The position numbers and the translations under genes are program-made. This document shows positions 53,541 through 62,011 of a stretch of DNA of 64,000 nucleotides, piece by piece (within the stretch, counting starts at the first letter, position 1; each line of letters opens with the position of its first letter). The notes under the pieces were generated by a model. It was given only the letters and a program-made list of their open reading frames with translations. It ran no database searches and had not been told where the DNA came from. The stretch is from assembly GCF_905175375.1 (NCBI RefSeq), contig NZ_CAJIMS010000001.1:682001-746000 (forward strand), written 5' to 3'. The DNA comes from Chryseobacterium aquaeductus (GTDB lineage: Bacteria; Bacteroidota; Bacteroidia; Flavobacteriales; Weeksellaceae).

Positions 53541-55670
53541 ATGAAAAAATTCTTACTTACAATCAGTCTTGTTGCGATATTTCAAAATGTAACTGCACAG
53601 GAAATCACTTTAGACAAAATATATTCAGGATACTACCGTGGAAAAGGCATTGCCGGAATTACATCGATGAAAAACGGTGAAAATTATCTGGTCATCGAGC
53701 AAGGCGGAATTGCTAAATATTCTTACAAAACCTCACAAAAAGAGGGAAATCTCGTTGATGGCAGTTTTGAAAGCTATGAATTTTCTTCTGATGAATCTAA
53801 AATTCTTTTGCTGAAGGAGAGTCAGACGATTTACAGACATTCTTTTTTAGGTAAATTTGATATTAAAGATTTAAAATCCGGCAAAATGATAAGCCTCAAT
53901 GAGGGAAAATTTGTTCAGGAACCGAGATTTTCTCCCGATGCTACCAAGATATCTTTTATCGTTGATAATAATTTATTTTTTCAGGATTTAAATTCAGGAA
54001 AAATTACTCAAATTACTGAGCACGGTGTAAAAAATAAAGTTTTAAACGGTTTAGCCGACTGGGTTTACGAAGAAGAATTCGGGCACGCTAGATTGTATGA
54101 ATGGACTAAAAATTCTGCCGATATTTTATTCGTAAAATTGGTGGAAACTGATGTCCCGGAAATCTTTATTCCGGTGTACGGAAAATCACTTTACCCGAGT
54201 GAAATGCGTTACAAATATCCGAAAGCCGGAGAAAAAAACTCAATTGCGACGGCGCATATCTACCATTTGGCTGACGGAAAGAAAACAAAAGTGAATTTAG
54301 ATCAATTCAAAAATTATTACATTCCAAATGTGATACAAACTTCCAATGCTGATGAAATTGTTTTGATCACTTCACAAAGAACCCAAAATGCTTCTGATGT
54401 TTTGAAAGTAAATACAAAAACCGGTGAGGCAAAAAAACTTTTCACAGAAACTGACGAAAAGTGGATTGATACCGATAATGTAACTCTGGAATTCTTGGAA
54501 GACAATTCTTTCCTTTGGGCTTCTGAAAGAGATGGCTTCCGTCATCTGTATTGGTTTGATAAAGATGGAAAGCTTAAAAAACAGGTTACAAAAGGAAATT
54601 GGGAAGTAACAGATTATTATGGATACAACCCAAAATCTAAAGAAATATTTATGCAGACAACCGAAAAAGGAAGCATCAATAAAGTAGTTTCTAAAATCAA
54701 TATCGAAAATGGAAAATCACAGATGATTTCTAATGGTGATGGAAATAATTCTGCGAACTTCAGCAAAAATTACAATTATTTTATTGAAACTTCGTCTACA
54801 GCTTCTAAACCTTATACTTTTGTCTTAAAAGACGGAAACGGCAAACAACTGAAAGAACTTCAAAACAATGATGATCAGCTGAAAAAATTACAGGCAGATA
54901 ATTTTGCTGTAAAGGAATTTATCACGATTCCAAATGAAGCCGGAGATCAAATGAATGCGTGGATTATTAAGCCTAAAAACTTTGATCCAAATAAGAAATA
55001 TCCTTTATTTATGTTTCAATATTCCGGTCCGGGATCGCAGCAGGTTGCCAACTCGTGGGATAATGGAAATGCACTCTGGTTTGAAATGTTAGCACAAAAA
55101 GGATACATCATTGCTTGCGTTGACGGACGTGGAACAGGTTTTAAAGGCGCAAAATTTAAAAAAGTAACCTATAAAAACTTAGGTAAATATGAGATCGAAG
55201 ACCAGATTGCTGCTGCAAAATGGTTTGGAACTCAAAAATATATCGACAAAACAAGAATCGGAATTTTCGGATGGAGCTTCGGAGGTTATATGGCAAGTCT
55301 GGCAATGACAAAAGGTGCTGATGTTTTCAAGACAGGAATTGCCGTGGCACCTGTAACCAACTGGAGATATTATGACTCTGTGTATACTGAAAGATTTTTG
55401 TTGACACCACAAGAGAACCCTGCAGGTTATGATGATAATTCACCAACAACTTATGCTAATTTATTAAAAGGTAAATTTTTATTAATCCACGGAACTGCCG
55501 ATGACAACGTACATTTCCAAAATTCTATGGAGTTTTCTGAAGCTTTGATTCAAAACAAAAAACAGTTTGAATTTATGGCTTATCCTGACAAAAACCACGG
55601 AATTTATGGCGGACAAACAAGACCTCAGCTGTATCAGAAAATGACAGATTTTATTTTGGAGAATTTGTAA
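53541..55670 (+). CDS. Dipeptidyl peptidase IV-type S9 family peptidase
   Basis: 709 residues. Signal peptide (MKKFLLTISLVAIFQNVTAQ), an N-terminal beta-propeller (about 40-450) and a C-terminal alpha/beta-hydrolase. Catalytic Ser579 (FGWSFGGYMAS), Asp654 (HGTADDNVHFQ) and His686 (DKNHGIYGG) match DPP-IV. It removes Xaa-Pro dipeptides from peptides in the periplasm or outside. The -7 TATCTTTG (53514-53521) has TTTT at 53489-53492 with 21 bases between. Three POT peptide transporters lie about 700-6000 bases downstream, which suggests a shared role in peptide feeding (inference). Confidence 0.94.
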   Translation: MKKFLLTISLVAIFQNVTAQEITLDKIYSGYYRGKGIAGITSMKNGENYLVIEQGGIAKYSYKTSQKEGNLVDGSFESYEFSSDESKILLLKESQTIYRHSFLGKFDIKDLKSGKMISLNEGKFVQEPRFSPDATKISFIVDNNLFFQDLNSGKITQITEHGVKNKVLNGLADWVYEEEFGHARLYEWTKNSADILFVKLVETDVPEIFIPVYGKSLYPSEMRYKYPKAGEKNSIATAHIYHLADGKKTKVNLDQFKNYYIPNVIQTSNADEIVLITSQRTQNASDVLKVNTKTGEAKKLFTETDEKWIDTDNVTLEFLEDNSFLWASERDGFRHLYWFDKDGKLKKQVTKGNWEVTDYYGYNPKSKEIFMQTTEKGSINKVVSKINIENGKSQMISNGDGNNSANFSKNYNYFIETSSTASKPYTFVLKDGNGKQLKELQNNDDQLKKLQADNFAVKEFITIPNEAGDQMNAWIIKPKNFDPNKKYPLFMFQYSGPGSQQVANSWDNGNALWFEMLAQKGYIIACVDGRGTGFKGAKFKKVTYKNLGKYEIEDQIAAAKWFGTQKYIDKTRIGIFGWSFGGYMASLAMTKGADVFKTGIAVAPVTNWRYYDSVYTERFLLTPQENPAGYDDNSPTTYANLLKGKFLLIHGTADDNVHFQNSMEFSEALIQNKKQFEFMAYPDKNHGIYGGQTRPQLYQKMTDFILENL

Positions 55671-55690
55671 TCTTTCGATAAAAACTTATA

Positions 55691-55728
55691 ATAAAAATCC
55701 GAATCTCTCATGAGATTCGGATTTTTAT
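55691..55728. terminator. Strong terminator of the peptidase gene
   Basis: 15-17-bp stem (AATCCGAATCTC with GAGATTCGGATT plus A/T pairs), loop TCAT. On its right side it overlaps the last codon of the toxin remnant, so it can stop transcription both ways. Confidence 0.93.
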
Positions 55729-56031
55729 TTTCTCGATTTCCATATTTCAGGATTTCTAGACGTGTGAAAGACTGAATATATTTTTATCACAATCTTCTTT
55801 TCATCAAATTGATAATGAATACCATAGGGAAATTTTCGTAAAAAAGATATTCTGTTCTCATCGTACTTTAATTCTGACGCAACAGGATTTTCAATAATGA
55901 AATCAATTTTTAATTGAAATTCCTTTAGAAAAAAACTCCATTATTTTTTATCAATCTCGCTGTACCAATTATTTATTTATTTATTTTAAATCAACCTTTA
56001 CAAAATGTGAATATATAACTTTAGCTATCAC
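55725..56031 (-). pseudogene. Decayed ParE/RelE-type toxin
   Basis: About 102 codons' worth of a ParE/RelE-superfamily toxin, no longer one frame. From GTG 56031 (overlapping the antitoxin stop) the frame reads AKVIYSHFVKVDLK, then a run of (AAAT) units gives stops. The frame returns as NWYSEIDKK (55943-55970), meets TAA at 55941-55943, and continues as FLKEFQLKIDFIIENP, ELKYDENRISFLRKFP, YGIHYQFDEKKIVIKIYSV and FHTSRNPEIWKSRK. The end (RNPEIW) is diagnostic. At least two frameshifts at A, T and AAAT runs explain the breaks. Partner antitoxin at 56021. Confidence 0.88.
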
Positions 56032-56266
56032 GCTCTATATCATTTAAATATTGATTCATTTCAGACTCAGAAATAAAACTTTCAGGATGTTCCTGCAAAT
56101 ATTTTACTCTTCTCCGAACTTCCTCTTTTTGCCAGTCGGGAATCTTATATTGCTGATCATTCAAATGTTTATATTTTAAAAAATCAATAAAATCATTTAC
56201 TTGATACAAAAATTCTTTTGGCAAATTCTCTAAATTGCTTTCAACATCTTTTAAAGTGACTTCCAT
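56021..56266 (-). CDS. Antitoxin (DUF2281/addiction-module component-like)
   Basis: 81 residues. The N-terminal part (LPKEFLYQVNDFIDFLKYKHL) matches the short DUF2281-like helix of addiction-module antitoxins, followed by an acidic, Glu/Arg/Gln-rich toxin-binding tail with QEHPESFISESEMNQYLND. Its stop overlaps the GTG start of the decayed toxin by 3 bases. Still intact while the toxin is broken. Divergent from the first POT transporter. Confidence 0.8.
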   Translation of the reverse strand: MEVTLKDVESNLENLPKEFLYQVNDFIDFLKYKHLNDQQYKIPDWQKEEVRRRVKYLQEHPESFISESEMNQYLNDIERDS

Positions 56267-56353
56267 TTTAGTGTCTTATTTTACTCAAAGTTAATAAAAT
56301 TCAATTATTATATTAAAAATTTTATATTTGTGAAATTGTAAAAATCTTAATTC

Positions 56354-58006
56354 ATGAAAACCAAACATCCAAAAGGCCTTCCCTATTTATTTTTCACGGA
56401 AATGTGGGAGCGTTTCGGCTATTACCTTATCCTCGGAATTTTCGTTCTGTACATGATTGACAGCGAAAAGGGCGGACTGGCATTTGATGATAAAAATGCT
56501 GACGATATTTTCGGAACTTTTATTGCCCTCACCTATCTGACACCTTTTCTTGGTGGTTTCTTAGCCGATAGAGTTTTAGGGTACATCAAAGCAATCTACA
56601 TTGGAGGATTTCTTATGGGATTAGGTTACATTGGAGTTGGTTTGTTTAAAGAACTGCCTCTTTTCTACGGTTCATTAGCTTTAATTATTATCGGAAATGG
56701 TTTTTTCAAACCAAGTATTTCCACATTGTTAGGAAATCTTTACAACGAAGAACCTTACAAAGCCAATAAGGATGCTGGTTATAATATTTTCTATATGGGA
56801 ATCAACATCGGAGCATTTGTCTGCAATATTATTGCCGCTTTTATGCGTAACAAATATGGTTGGGGACCAGCTTTCATGACGGCTGGTGTCGGGATGTTTG
56901 TTGGTTTATTAGTTTTCACAATCGGAAGACAGCATATTTTACAGGCAAATATTCTAAAACCTGTACAAGAAGGAGATACCAAAATCTCAGATGTTTTACT
57001 GAAAGTTTTTTTACCGGCGATTATCTTCGGATTGATTGGATGGTTTATCCCTGATAATGTTTTCGGAAGTGACAGCACAGATGCCTTTATTTTTGCCTGC
57101 GTTCCGGTAATTTATTTTTATGTGATGCTTTATGTAAAAGCCAATGCAGAAGACAAAAAACCAATCGGTGCTTTACTGGCAATTTTTGCCGTGAGTTTAA
57201 TGTTTTGGGCAGTTTTCAAACAAAATGGAACTGCATTGACTCGTTGGGCAAATTATTATACCGACAGAACCGTTCCTGCTCCTTTAGAAAAACCTCTGGA
57301 AGCCATTTATTTAGTTGATAAAAAAGATTATCAGGATAAAGAAGTTTCCGTATACGACGACCAATATCAGGTAAAAAAAGATAAAGATGGAAATGCTTTA
57401 AAAGAACAAGGAAAAGATATTTATTTTAGAAATATTTCAGATTTAGATCGTAAAAGCATGGGTGGAAATCAGCCATCTGAAGTTAACCTTTACAACACAG
57501 AGCTCTTCCAATCTATAAATCCTGGCTGGGTAATTTTACTCACGCCCATAGTTGTCGCATTTTTTATGATGCTCCGTCGAAAAGGAAAAGAACCAAGTAC
57601 ACCCTCAAAGATTGTGTTAGGATTGTTTATTTCTGCATTATCGTGTTTAGTAATGGTAGGTGCTGTGTATGCCGGACAAAACGGTTTGGTAAAAGTTTCA
57701 GCATTGTGGCTGGTAGCAGCATACGGAGTGATAACGGTGGGTGAACTCTGCCTTTCACCAATGGGATTATCTTTGGTGTCAAAACTTTCTCCGCCACGAT
57801 TGACAGCATTAATGATGGGAGGATTTTTCCTTTCAACCTCTATCGGAAACAAGCTTTCAGGAGTTTTAGCAAGCTTTTGGTATGACTACGATAACAAAGC
57901 GAATTTCTTTATTGTGAATTTTGGGCTGTTACTTTTAGCGACACTTTTAGGTTTATCAATTTTGAAAAGATTAAATAAAATAATGAAGGAAAAGGGAGTT
58001 AACTAA
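56354..58006 (+). CDS. POT-family proton-coupled peptide transporter 1
   Basis: 550-residue di-/tripeptide:proton symporter, inner membrane, 14-helix POT fold with the ExxER motif Glu16-Glu19-Arg20 (FFTEMWERFGYYL), and GNGFFKPSISTLLGNLY. Between helices there is an extra hydrophilic loop of about 70 residues (about 309-380, Lys/Asp/Tyr-rich) that the next two copies lack. -7 TATATTTG at 56323-56330. First of three consecutive POT genes, each followed by its own terminator or gap. Confidence 0.92.
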   Translation: MKTKHPKGLPYLFFTEMWERFGYYLILGIFVLYMIDSEKGGLAFDDKNADDIFGTFIALTYLTPFLGGFLADRVLGYIKAIYIGGFLMGLGYIGVGLFKELPLFYGSLALIIIGNGFFKPSISTLLGNLYNEEPYKANKDAGYNIFYMGINIGAFVCNIIAAFMRNKYGWGPAFMTAGVGMFVGLLVFTIGRQHILQANILKPVQEGDTKISDVLLKVFLPAIIFGLIGWFIPDNVFGSDSTDAFIFACVPVIYFYVMLYVKANAEDKKPIGALLAIFAVSLMFWAVFKQNGTALTRWANYYTDRTVPAPLEKPLEAIYLVDKKDYQDKEVSVYDDQYQVKKDKDGNALKEQGKDIYFRNISDLDRKSMGGNQPSEVNLYNTELFQSINPGWVILLTPIVVAFFMMLRRKGKEPSTPSKIVLGLFISALSCLVMVGAVYAGQNGLVKVSALWLVAAYGVITVGELCLSPMGLSLVSKLSPPRLTALMMGGFFLSTSIGNKLSGVLASFWYDYDNKANFFIVNFGLLLLATLLGLSILKRLNKIMKEKGVN

Positions 58007-58031
58007 TTTTCTTTTATCATGCAACATAATG

Positions 58032-58060
58032 AAAGCTGTAGATTCTTCTGCAGCTTTTTT
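58032..58060 (+). terminator. Terminator after POT transporter 1
   Basis: AAAGCTGTAG pairs with CTGCAGCTTT (10 bp including a G-T pair), loop ATTCTT, then six T. Confidence 0.8.
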
Positions 58061-58082
58061 GTTTAAAATAAAAATTAAAACC

Positions 58083-58112
58083 TTGTCAAAAACTCAAAAA
58101 AAACTATATTTG
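58083..58112 (+). promoter_or_regulatory. Promoter of POT transporter 2
   Basis: -33 TTG (58083-58085) and -7 TATATTTG (58105-58112), spacer 19 bases. The ATG lies 30 bases downstream of the -7. Confidence 0.75.
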
Positions 58113-58142
58113 TGAGTCTTAACAAAAAATTAACAATTAAAT

Positions 58143-59672
58143 ATGGATACAGTACAAAAGAAGGGTCATCCTAAAGGTCTTTACTTTCTATTTTTCACAG
58201 AAATGTGGGAGAGATTTAGTTATTATGGAATGAGAGCTATTTTCATTCTCTTTATGACCAAAGTATTACTTATGAAAGATGCAGACGCATCTGAAATATA
58301 TGGAAGTTATACAGGATTAGTTTATCTAACACCACTTTTGGGAGGTTATCTTTGTGATAAATTTTTAGGAAATAGAAGAAGTATTGTAATCGGTGGTCTT
58401 TTGATGGCGATTGGTCAGTTTTTTATGTTTTTTAGCGCATCTGCTGGAACAAATGGAGGAATTACTCTAATGTGGATTGGTTTGACATCTATAATTATCG
58501 GAAATGGTTTTTTCAAGCCAAACATTTCTACAATGGTGGGACAATTATATCCTGCAAATGACAGAAGAATTGATAGTGCATTTACAATTTTTTATATGGG
58601 TATCAACTTAGGTGCATTTTTCTCACCATTAGTTTGCGGCTCGATGGATTTCAAATGGGGTTTTTTAGCTGCTGGTGTAGGAATGTTATTAGGTTTAGTA
58701 GCTTTCGTTCTAGGACAAAAAAAGTATCTTGTATCTGAAGAAGGAAAAGCAATTGGTCTTCCCGTTAAAAAATTAGATGCTAAAAGTATCGGAATGATCA
58801 TAGGATCGATAGCAATAATATTTTTTATGTTGAACTTTAAACAAATGTTCAAAAGTGACATAGATATAATAAGTTATTTTATCTACGGAGCAATGGTGGC
58901 AATGCCTATTTTGATTTTAACCGATAAAAGTCTTACAAAAGTTGAAATGCAAAGAATTATCGTTGTTTTCATTTTGGCATTTTTTGTAATTTTCTTTTGG
59001 GGAGCTTTTGAACAAGCAGGAGCTTCATTAACTTTATTTGCAGATCGTCAAACTGAGAGAAGTCTTTTTGGTTGGGAAATGCCTGCTTCATACTTTCAGT
59101 CTGTTAATCCTTTGGCTGTTATCATATTGGCTCCTATATTCTCAATCATTTGGGGCTTTTTATATATTAGAAAACTCGAACCATCTTCTCCTAAAAAAAT
59201 GGCTTTAGGTTTAGCTTTAGTTGCTTTAGGATATGTTGTTATTGCAATTGCTGTAAAAGGATTAGGAATAGAAGACAAAGTTTCAATGTGGTGGCTTATT
59301 TCTCTTTATATCATCCATACAATGGGTGAGCTATGTCTATCACCAATAGGATTGTCTATGGTTTCAAAATTAGCACCATTAAGACTTTCATCTTTACTGA
59401 TGGGAACTTGGTTTCTTGCTAACGCAGCAGCTAATAAATTCGCAGGTACTTTAAGTGCTTTAATTCCTCCAACTGCCGGAGCTGAAGCTACAACTGGTCC
59501 TGTAGTGAATCCATCATTTTTAGGATATCAAATTACCAATCTTTATGAATTCTTCATGGTTTTCATCGTTATGACTGGTGCAGCTGCTGCAATCTTATTT
59601 GTATTGAGTTCTTGGCTACAAAAGATGATGCATAATGACAAATTGGGAATGGTAGAAGAGATTGCAAAATAA
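58143..59672 (+). CDS. POT-family proton-coupled peptide transporter 2
   Basis: 509-residue peptide:H+ symporter with the ExxER motif (Glu20, Glu23, Arg24, in FFTEMWERFSYYG), the signature GNGFFKPNISTMVGQLY and GELCLSPIGLSMVSKL. About 14 hydrophobic segments. Closer to transporter 3 in the ExxER region (YYGMRAIF, FYGMRGML) than to transporter 1. It has a promoter and a terminator of its own, so it is likely expressed independently. Confidence 0.94.
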   Translation: MDTVQKKGHPKGLYFLFFTEMWERFSYYGMRAIFILFMTKVLLMKDADASEIYGSYTGLVYLTPLLGGYLCDKFLGNRRSIVIGGLLMAIGQFFMFFSASAGTNGGITLMWIGLTSIIIGNGFFKPNISTMVGQLYPANDRRIDSAFTIFYMGINLGAFFSPLVCGSMDFKWGFLAAGVGMLLGLVAFVLGQKKYLVSEEGKAIGLPVKKLDAKSIGMIIGSIAIIFFMLNFKQMFKSDIDIISYFIYGAMVAMPILILTDKSLTKVEMQRIIVVFILAFFVIFFWGAFEQAGASLTLFADRQTERSLFGWEMPASYFQSVNPLAVIILAPIFSIIWGFLYIRKLEPSSPKKMALGLALVALGYVVIAIAVKGLGIEDKVSMWWLISLYIIHTMGELCLSPIGLSMVSKLAPLRLSSLLMGTWFLANAAANKFAGTLSALIPPTAGAEATTGPVVNPSFLGYQITNLYEFFMVFIVMTGAAAAILFVLSSWLQKMMHNDKLGMVEEIAK

Positions 59673-59696
59673 TTGATTAAAATTTTTAAATATTAC

Positions 59697-59727
59697 AAAA
59701 CCTCTGATTTTTTCAGAGGTTTTTTTT
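59697..59727 (+). terminator. Terminator after POT transporter 2
   Basis: CCTCTGA / TCAGAGG stem plus four A/T pairs, loop of five T, then eight T. Confidence 0.92.
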
Positions 59728-59811
59728 ACATTAGTAGATTATAAAACTGATACTAATTTGAACAGATTTACTTATCAGATTAATCATTATTTCAAATAAC
59801 ATAATTTATCT

Positions 59812-61323
59812 ATGAACTTAACTATAGACGAGATACAAGATTTTAAAGGAAAATATCCAAAACAGATCTGGTCACTCTTTTTTTCCGAAATGTGGGAACG
59901 CTTTTGCTTCTACGGAATGCGCGGAATGCTTGTTTTTTTTATGATTTCGCAACTTAATTTTCATGAAAAAGAAGCAAATCTTCAGTACGGTGCAACGCAG
60001 GCTTTCGTTTATGCCTTTACTTTTGTGGGCGGACTTTTTGCAGATAAAATCTTAGGTTTCAGAAAATCACTTTTTTGGGGCGGACTATTAATGATTGTAG
60101 GAAGTTTAATTTTAGCAACCAATCCTCACGATTTTTTCTTTTTAGGGATTGCTTTTACCGTAGTTGGAACCGGATTTTTCAAACCCAATATTTCCTCAAT
60201 GGTCGGTCAGCTTTATAAACCCAATGACTCAAGAGCTGACGCTGGTTTTTCACTATTTTATGCAGGAATTAATCTAGGAGCATTGCTGGGTGGTTATTTA
60301 TGTATTGCAATTGGTAAAGGAGAAATTTTCAGCAGCATCATTTCTGAAAGCATGAGATGGAATGTAGCTTTTGGTTTAGCTGCTTTTGTAATGGTTATAA
60401 GTTTAATTAATTTCGTATTTACGCAAAGAAGTTTAGGTACAATTGGCCTTCAGCCGGGACATCCTGAAAGCGAATTACAATCTGCACCAATGCCAAAATG
60501 GAAAGAATATGGAGTTTATATATTATCTCTTATTTTCATCCCGATTATTATGAAAATGGTTTCGGTTCCGGAATATACAGATTATTTCATGTTAACTGTA
60601 GGACCATTAACGCTTATTTATCTGTTTTATGAAATGTCTAAAGTGACAGCAGCCGAACGTAAAAAACTTTGGGCTGCTTTGGTTTTCATACTGTTTTCAA
60701 TTCTATTTTGGGGAATTTATGAGCAAAGTGGCGGTTCGCTAAGTATTTTTGCTGCCAAAAATTTAAATAAAGATCTTTTAGGATTAGACCCAAATGGCGT
60801 TAATAATTCCGGAGGTGCATTTTTTATTATTTTCTTAGCTCCACTACTCGGTCTTTTGTGGATTTGGATGAGCAAAAGAAAAATAGAACCCAACACCATC
60901 ATTAAGTTTGGTTTAGGATTTATTTTTCTGGGCTTAGGATATTATGTACTTTTTGCAACTAGATTATTTGCTGATTTACAAGGAATTACTTCATTAAATT
61001 TCTTCACCATAGCTTTATTGGTTATTACATTGGGAGAGCTTTGTCTCTCACCGATCGGATTATCAATCATGACAAAACTTTCTACAAAAAACCTTCAGGG
61101 AATGATGATGGGAATGTGGTTTCTTGCATCTGCTTATGGGCAGTATGTTGCAGGAATTATTGGTGCAAGCTTAGTTTCTACAAACGAAAATGCGTCAAAC
61201 TATGATGCACTAATAACTTACACAGAAGGTTACAAGCAATTGGCTATTTATGCAATAATTGCCGGTGTGGTATTGATTTTGATATCTCCATTGGTCAAAA
61301 AGCTCATGCAGGGAGTAAAATAA
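59812..61323 (+). CDS. POT-family proton-coupled peptide transporter 3
   Basis: 503 residues, POT fold. ExxER at Glu26-Glu29-Arg30 (FFSEMWERFCFYG), FYAGINLGALLGGYL, GTGFFKPNISSMVGQLY and GELCLSPIGLSIMTKL. Slightly longer N-terminus than the other two. The following secreted thioredoxin starts 30 bases after its stop codon with no hairpin between, so the two share a transcript. Confidence 0.94.
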   Translation: MNLTIDEIQDFKGKYPKQIWSLFFSEMWERFCFYGMRGMLVFFMISQLNFHEKEANLQYGATQAFVYAFTFVGGLFADKILGFRKSLFWGGLLMIVGSLILATNPHDFFFLGIAFTVVGTGFFKPNISSMVGQLYKPNDSRADAGFSLFYAGINLGALLGGYLCIAIGKGEIFSSIISESMRWNVAFGLAAFVMVISLINFVFTQRSLGTIGLQPGHPESELQSAPMPKWKEYGVYILSLIFIPIIMKMVSVPEYTDYFMLTVGPLTLIYLFYEMSKVTAAERKKLWAALVFILFSILFWGIYEQSGGSLSIFAAKNLNKDLLGLDPNGVNNSGGAFFIIFLAPLLGLLWIWMSKRKIEPNTIIKFGLGFIFLGLGYYVLFATRLFADLQGITSLNFFTIALLVITLGELCLSPIGLSIMTKLSTKNLQGMMMGMWFLASAYGQYVAGIIGASLVSTNENASNYDALITYTEGYKQLAIYAIIAGVVLILISPLVKKLMQGVK

Positions 61324-61353
61324 AATTACAGCAACTTGCTAAAAAATCAAATC

Positions 61354-61887
61354 ATGAAGAAAATTTCAATTATACTTTTCCTTTTTTTTATCAGTCTAAA
61401 TTTTGCTCAGGTAAAATGGATGACTATCGAAGAGGCATTAAACGCACAAAAAACTCAGCCCAAGAAAATTCTGATCGATTTTTACGCAGACTGGTGCGGA
61501 CCGTGTAAAATCATGGACAAAAAAACATACGGACATGCGATAATTTCAGAGTTTTTGAATCAAGATTACTATCCCGTAAAATTTAATGCTGAGGATAAAA
61601 GAACCATAGAGATTTTTGGTAGAAGTTTTTCTAATGAAAATTCAACAAAGAAAAAAGGAAGAAACTCATTACACGAATTTACACAGTTTATGAATGTAGG
61701 AGCAGTCCCAAGCACAGTTTTTTTAGATGAAAACGGAGCGCCAATCACCATTCTGCAGGGTGAATTATCGGCAAAAGAATTAGAACCGTACTTATCATTA
61801 ATTTCGAAAGATCTTTACAAAAAAATAAAAACTCGTGAAGAATGGGAAGATTTTCAGAAAAAATTTAAATCAAACATAAAAGATTAG
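61354..61887 (+). CDS. Secreted thioredoxin-fold protein
   Basis: 177 residues from ATG 61354. A TTG at 61336 in frame is a less likely start, since it would put LKNQI before the signal peptide. Signal MKKISIILFLFFISLNFAQ, then a thioredoxin fold with the redox motif WCGPC (Cys48 and Cys51) in FYADWCGPCKIMDKK and the cis-Pro region VGAVPSTVFL. A Lys/Arg/Glu-rich tail follows. It could reduce or form disulfides in the periplasm. Cotranscribed with POT transporter 3. Confidence 0.88.
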   Translation: MKKISIILFLFFISLNFAQVKWMTIEEALNAQKTQPKKILIDFYADWCGPCKIMDKKTYGHAIISEFLNQDYYPVKFNAEDKRTIEIFGRSFSNENSTKKKGRNSLHEFTQFMNVGAVPSTVFLDENGAPITILQGELSAKELEPYLSLISKDLYKKIKTREEWEDFQKKFKSNIKD

Positions 61888-61943
61888 CCAATGGCAATTT
61901 GCTTTTGGCTTACAGCTGATTGTGAGAGTAATAAAACAAAGTC

Positions 61944-61972
61944 AAAAGCTTTCAAATCTGAAAGCTTTTTTT
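61944..61972 (+). terminator. Terminator of the POT3/thioredoxin transcript
   Basis: AAAAGCTTTCA / TGAAAGCTTTT, 11 bp, loop AATC, then T-run. Lies 56 bases after the thioredoxin stop and 39 before recG. Confidence 0.92.
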
Positions 61973-62011
61973 ATTTCTAAATTTTCCCGAAATTCGTGCC
62001 TTTCTTACCCA

